From Isochrysis galbana (taxonomy: Eukaryota; Haptophyta; Isochrysidales; Isochrysidaceae): a stretch of DNA of 64,000 nt. Location: assembly GCA_018136815.1 (NCBI GenBank), contig CM030943.1, positions 859,975 through 923,974 on the forward strand, read 5' to 3'. Shown one piece after another: positions 63,961-64,000 of this stretch (the stretch's first letter is position 1; the number at the start of each line of letters is the position of its first letter). Position numbers and translations under genes: made by a program. Under the pieces are notes generated by a model. It was not told the origin of the DNA. It saw nothing but the letters and a program-made list of their open reading frames with translations, and ran no database searches.

Positions 63961-64000
63961 GAATCGCCTCAATTCGATCTCTCTCGCTCCGTTCCCCTTC

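Overview
This window is nuclear DNA from a GC-rich eukaryote with spliced genes. Introns are mostly 70-330 nt, have GTGAG or GTGCG-type donors, and in almost every case I could join the exons in frame. The gene set points to a microalga with a complex (secondary) plastid, such as a stramenopile or haptophyte; I cannot name the species. The best pointers are a digalactosyldiacylglycerol synthase (DGD1) whose N-terminus looks like signal peptide plus transit region, and a trehalose-phosphate-synthase-like protein with an N-terminal starch-binding domain. SIN3, NUP96, ATG13, S1P lyase and a pre-SET/SET histone methyltransferase are general eukaryotic genes.

Layout. 1-1964: broken Ty3/gypsy integrase joined to the 3' end of a LINE. 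3305-4903 (-): DGD1. 5403-5576: short TIR element. 6704-8568 (-): sphingosine-1-phosphate lyase. 10698-13228 (-): NUP96. 13.3-20.2 kb: repeats, a small secreted-protein gene (15692-16195), a LINE fragment, low complexity and a 100-N gap. 20204-24756 (+): SIN3, five exons. 26345-26964 (+): small basic protein with an FoP-like C-terminus. 28240-28814 (+): MGQYF-type hypothetical gene, with a broken copy at 52135. 29462-33767 (-): FUSC/aromatic-acid-exporter-like membrane protein. 33983-37705: nested transposon block. 37796-40081 (-): GT77-like glycosyltransferase. 40.3-41.4 kb: repeat copies and a LINE C-terminus. 41399-43172 (-): SET-domain methyltransferase. 43.2-44.9 kb: low complexity and a second 100-N gap. 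44946-48541 (+): ATG13 lacking its first exon. 49.3-52.8 kb: repeats. 53213-53689 (+): small membrane protein. 53.7-57.3 kb: mobile elements. 57319-62333 (+): 12-exon CBM20-GT20-TPP protein. 62.7-64 kb: repeats and a retroelement ORF.

The host genes are not an operon. They cover plastid lipid synthesis, sphingolipid breakdown, nuclear pore, chromatin repression (SIN3, SET), autophagy, glycosylation and trehalose signalling.

The intergenic DNA is the unusual part. It holds (i) several small elements with inverted ends and 7-8 bp target duplications whose interiors are degenerate repetitions of one short word, a different word in each element; (ii) a dispersed family with a GNRA-loop hairpin and a second stem that shows compensatory changes between copies; (iii) LINE 3' ends that finish in a T-run; (iv) a common 5' head motif in at least eight places; and (v) a 135-bp repeat ending in TTAAGAAGTTTT.
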